Assembly: GCA_034114085.1 (NCBI GenBank)
Contig: JAXEWB010000092.1
Location: forward strand, 8,512-72,511
From: Spiro-02 sp034114085
GTDB lineage: Bacteria; Spirochaetota; Spirochaetia; Sphaerochaetales; Sphaerochaetaceae
Direction of reading: 5' to 3'
Length of the DNA: 64,000 nucleotides
The notes below the pieces were generated by a model, which worked only from the letters and a program-made list of their open reading frames with translations, did no database searches and had not been told where the DNA came from. How positions within the stretch are numbered: the first letter of the stretch is position 1; each line of letters begins with the position of its first letter. The position numbers and the translations under genes are program-made. Below are positions 61,791-64,000 of the stretch, one piece after another.

Positions 61791-63164
61791 TCAATGCCCA
61801 GAAATCAACAGGCAGGACGGAACGGGCCGTTCCATTTCTTCGTTCGTCTCCCGCCGCCGGTCAGATATCTTCAATAGACGGCGACCGTCCGAAACAATCT
61901 GGGCGGAACCTCCGCCATCAAGGTTTACCAGATTCTGAATACCCGTCCTATCGCAATACCTGGCGAATCCAGGGAGAACGCATCCAGGACTCTCCTCACC
62001 CTTCCGATACCCCAGCTTGCCAGCTCCCTCCGCCCATATGAGCAGAGGCTCGCCATCCCGGACGCCGATCCCCATCCTTGCGGCTGGAACACTGTCATAC
62101 GGCAAGGAAAATACAGTCGGAGGATACGCCACCCCCTTTCCTTCGTAGAATGGACAACGGTGATAGTCGATCAACATGCCGTCATCGACCATCGCGGGCC
62201 CTACCTGGACGCCGAACGCACAGTCCTCCATATCTCGGTAGGCCACTGACGCATCATCAATATCGATCTTCTCATTGATTTGGATGATGAATCCCGCCAT
62301 CGGCACTACGGCGGTTCCTCCCGGCTTTACCGCGACGACACGGTTATTCACGACCAGCACCGCCACACCGTCACAAGGAGGAGTAACCCGGCATTCAGGT
62401 CTGGAATAGAACCAACAATTCAGACCGTCCCGGTATTCCCGGCCATCAATCACGACACGAAGGTCCGTCACATCGGGAAATCCTATCCTCGCCCGTCCCC
62501 GCCGATCGACAAGAAGCGCCTCACGATGGTTCAGCGGAGGCTGCGTGACAACGCCGTCCTTCACCGCCAGACCGAACGGAACGCCAAGAACATCATACGG
62601 AGACTCCAAGTCGGAAACCTCCATCAAAAAGAAATGGGCGTTGCTCACCACTGTGGAAGCCCCCGTCCTGATACGACGGTTTTCCTCAATCCGGCTCGGA
62701 AAATCAATCAAGGACGAAACCGGCAGATATAGCAGCGACTCCGCCGCACCTTGCGCCAGCACAAGGTATCCGGCGACAGACAAGAGATGGAAAAAGTCAT
62801 CGACCGCGGGATCGGCGGAATACAGGCCACCTTCACGGGCCGTCACGACGCCGCAGGCCATCAAACGTGATACATGATGCGCCACCAACGCCTGCCGGTC
62901 GTAGAAAACTCCATCTTCAGTCCTTGCAACAAATGAAACGGGAACGGGGATATCCTCCGGCACATGGCAAAAGCACAAGGTCCCGTATCGCCGGGGAGCC
63001 TTCGGGATGATGAAAGTCCTGTACAATGCGGCCAGCGAAGCGACAGCCTCCGGCGTGCAATGACCGGAAACGAACGAAACATCATCCCAAGAAAAACCGG
63101 AGACGACCTCATAGTTCTGGACTTCTCCAGATGAATATGCGTCGGTGACGACCTGTCGCTCCAT
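61791..63164 (-). CDS. Phosphodiester glycosidase (NAGPA / DUF2233) family protein
   Basis: A 457-residue protein whose C-terminal half resembles the NAGPA-type phosphodiester glycosidase domain: RMGIGVRDGEPLLIWAEG, and LVNLDGGGSAQIV, the hallmark that holds catalytic residues in this family. Central segments (AHFFLMEVSDLESPYDVLGVPFGLAVKDGVV, in two parts) match the domain start. The N-terminal ~150 residues (SWDDVSFVSGHCTPEAVASLAAL) are unassigned. There is no signal peptide at the N-terminus, unlike many members. It follows the antiporter gene by 5 nt. Confidence 0.8.
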   Translation of the reverse strand: MERQVVTDAYSSGEVQNYEVVSGFSWDDVSFVSGHCTPEAVASLAALYRTFIIPKAPRRYGTLCFCHVPEDIPVPVSFVARTEDGVFYDRQALVAHHVSRLMACGVVTAREGGLYSADPAVDDFFHLLSVAGYLVLAQGAAESLLYLPVSSLIDFPSRIEENRRIRTGASTVVSNAHFFLMEVSDLESPYDVLGVPFGLAVKDGVVTQPPLNHREALLVDRRGRARIGFPDVTDLRVVIDGREYRDGLNCWFYSRPECRVTPPCDGVAVLVVNNRVVAVKPGGTAVVPMAGFIIQINEKIDIDDASVAYRDMEDCAFGVQVGPAMVDDGMLIDYHRCPFYEGKGVAYPPTVFSLPYDSVPAARMGIGVRDGEPLLIWAEGAGKLGYRKGEESPGCVLPGFARYCDRTGIQNLVNLDGGGSAQIVSDGRRLLKISDRRRETNEEMERPVPSCLLISGH

Positions 63165-63169
63165 AGGCT

Positions 63170-64000
63170 CTATTTCTTCTTCGCCGCGGGCTGTTCGGCG
63201 GAAACCTTTTCCCGTTGCTGGTCCTCGTCGCTGAACATGTTGATCAACAACCTCGCGCCCATCATGTCGGGACTCTCCATGGTCTTCAGACTATCCGCGA
63301 ACTCCTGGAAATCAGCCAACGTCTCTGTAATCATCAGACGCACGAAGGATTCATCCTGCTGTTTGGCCGAAAGGGTGAGCTTCGTCCCGTTGATGACAGC
63401 CATGGTGACAATCGTTTCATCCTGCCGAATCTGCCAAGCGGGATTGACACCTTCCAGGGAAGTAATGAAATACCCTTCGCCACGGAATCCGTCGGCCAGC
63501 GAACGTCTGACGAAATCAACAGCCCTGCGGTTGGGGAAATCCAGCTCAATGGTAATAATATCGGGCACTTCCTTGACGGCGAGAGACTTCTTGTAGCCGC
63601 TGCCGCCTTTAAAAGTAGCTACCAGCAATGGAGGGGCCGCAAGGCTGGCCAACAACATCGTCATGACGGCGACACCGAACATGTCAGGACCGATCGCACC
63701 GGAAGCAAGACCGAGACCGGCGACAATCAACGTCACTTCGCCGCGAGGAAGCATGCCGGCGCCGATACGAAGCGCACCATGCAGGTTGAACCCTACCAAC
63801 AAGGAAGGGGCGCCGCAGCCGATGAGCTTGCCGATGAATGCGATCAATGCGAAGAGAATGCCGAAACCAAGCACTGACTTCATGGCGCCGAAATCGACCA
63901 TCATGCCCATGACGGCGAAAAAAACAGGGACGAAATATTCGCTGACCGCCTTCGTCCGCTCACTGATTTCATGGGCGACATCGGTCTGGGACAGCGAAAG
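63170..64000 (-). CDS. CPA2-type cation:proton antiporter, C-terminal part
   Basis: The frame is open to the window edge, so the N-terminus lies outside. The visible 276 residues hold the last membrane helices (EYFVPVFFAVMGMMVDF, GFGILFALIAFIGKLIG, ALRIGAGMLPRGEVTLIVAGLGLASG and AVMTMLLASLAAPPLLVA), the PRGEV motif being typical of NapA/KefB-like exchangers. A cytoplasmic domain of ~150 residues follows (IITIELDFPNRRAVDFVRRSLADGF..., a PTS-regulatory-like or ACT-like fold) with a lysine-rich end. Confidence 0.88.
   Translation of the reverse strand, partial: LSLSQTDVAHEISERTKAVSEYFVPVFFAVMGMMVDFGAMKSVLGFGILFALIAFIGKLIGCGAPSLLVGFNLHGALRIGAGMLPRGEVTLIVAGLGLASGAIGPDMFGVAVMTMLLASLAAPPLLVATFKGGSGYKKSLAVKEVPDIITIELDFPNRRAVDFVRRSLADGFRGEGYFITSLEGVNPAWQIRQDETIVTMAVINGTKLTLSAKQQDESFVRLMITETLADFQEFADSLKTMESPDMMGARLLINMFSDEDQQREKVSAEQPAAKKK

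Overview
The window comes from a diderm, probably anaerobic bacterium with about 50-55 % G+C. Several genes suggest a spirochaete, perhaps of the Sphaerochaeta/Treponema lineages: lipoproteins, small outer-membrane barrels, a patatin/outer-membrane-barrel protein, an M16C peptidase, an anaerobic class I fumarase, an H-cluster protein and a c-di-AMP cyclase. That assignment is an inference from gene content; there is no rRNA, tRNA or CRISPR array here to confirm it.

Layout. 1-2.4 kb: the end of an LCCL-domain protein, a DUF1989 protein and a CDF metal exporter. 2.4-10.4 kb: a complete histidine operon on the minus strand (hisG-D-C-B-H-A-F-IE), preceded by a His-codon-rich leader peptide and an attenuator. 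10.4-15.7 kb: one 1773-residue c-di-GMP signalling protein carrying a run of 15 C near its 3' end. 16-19 kb: an HdeD-like membrane protein, a YjjG-type phosphatase and an FKBP lipoprotein. 19.1-26.05 kb: a tightly packed minus-strand operon def-fmt-patatin-yhcC-(VanZ/fumarase alpha)-fumarase beta. 26.2-32.3 kb: a divergent GntR regulator and an A+T-richer ABC sugar or sugar-acid uptake and catabolic operon. 32.5-39.5 kb: the minus-strand operon glpK-cdaA-cdaR-acpS-truA-udg-priA. 39.8-43.6 kb: a Crp/Fnr regulator and a tusA-yeeE-trxB-like sulfur operon. 43.9-46.1 kb: a DRTGG / HATPase / H-cluster protein cassette. 46.1-51 kb: M16C peptidase, endonuclease IV and a GDPD phosphodiesterase. 51.1-52.7 kb: a DUF4143 ATPase and an insertion-sequence relic. 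52.9-58.5 kb: five envelope or peptidase genes, including pepT. 58.9-64 kb: an A+T-rich AlbA_2/Schlafen-type ATPase, a membrane protein, an FMN-binding protein, a phosphodiester glycosidase and the C-terminal part of a CPA2 antiporter.

Regulation that can be read directly. The his leader has an attenuator in which the antiterminator lies just downstream of the leader stop codon. Four transcription units (hisL, def, the DRTGG gene and a membrane-protein gene) have a -10 box 6-7 nt before the start codon, so the start codon is at or within a base of the predicted transcription start; these look like leaderless mRNAs. Identical 10-bp palindromes sit in both divergent promoters of the GntR region. 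A shared 11-mer marks the upstream regions of the Crp gene and the tusA operon. Short diverged repeats fill several of the intergenic gaps.
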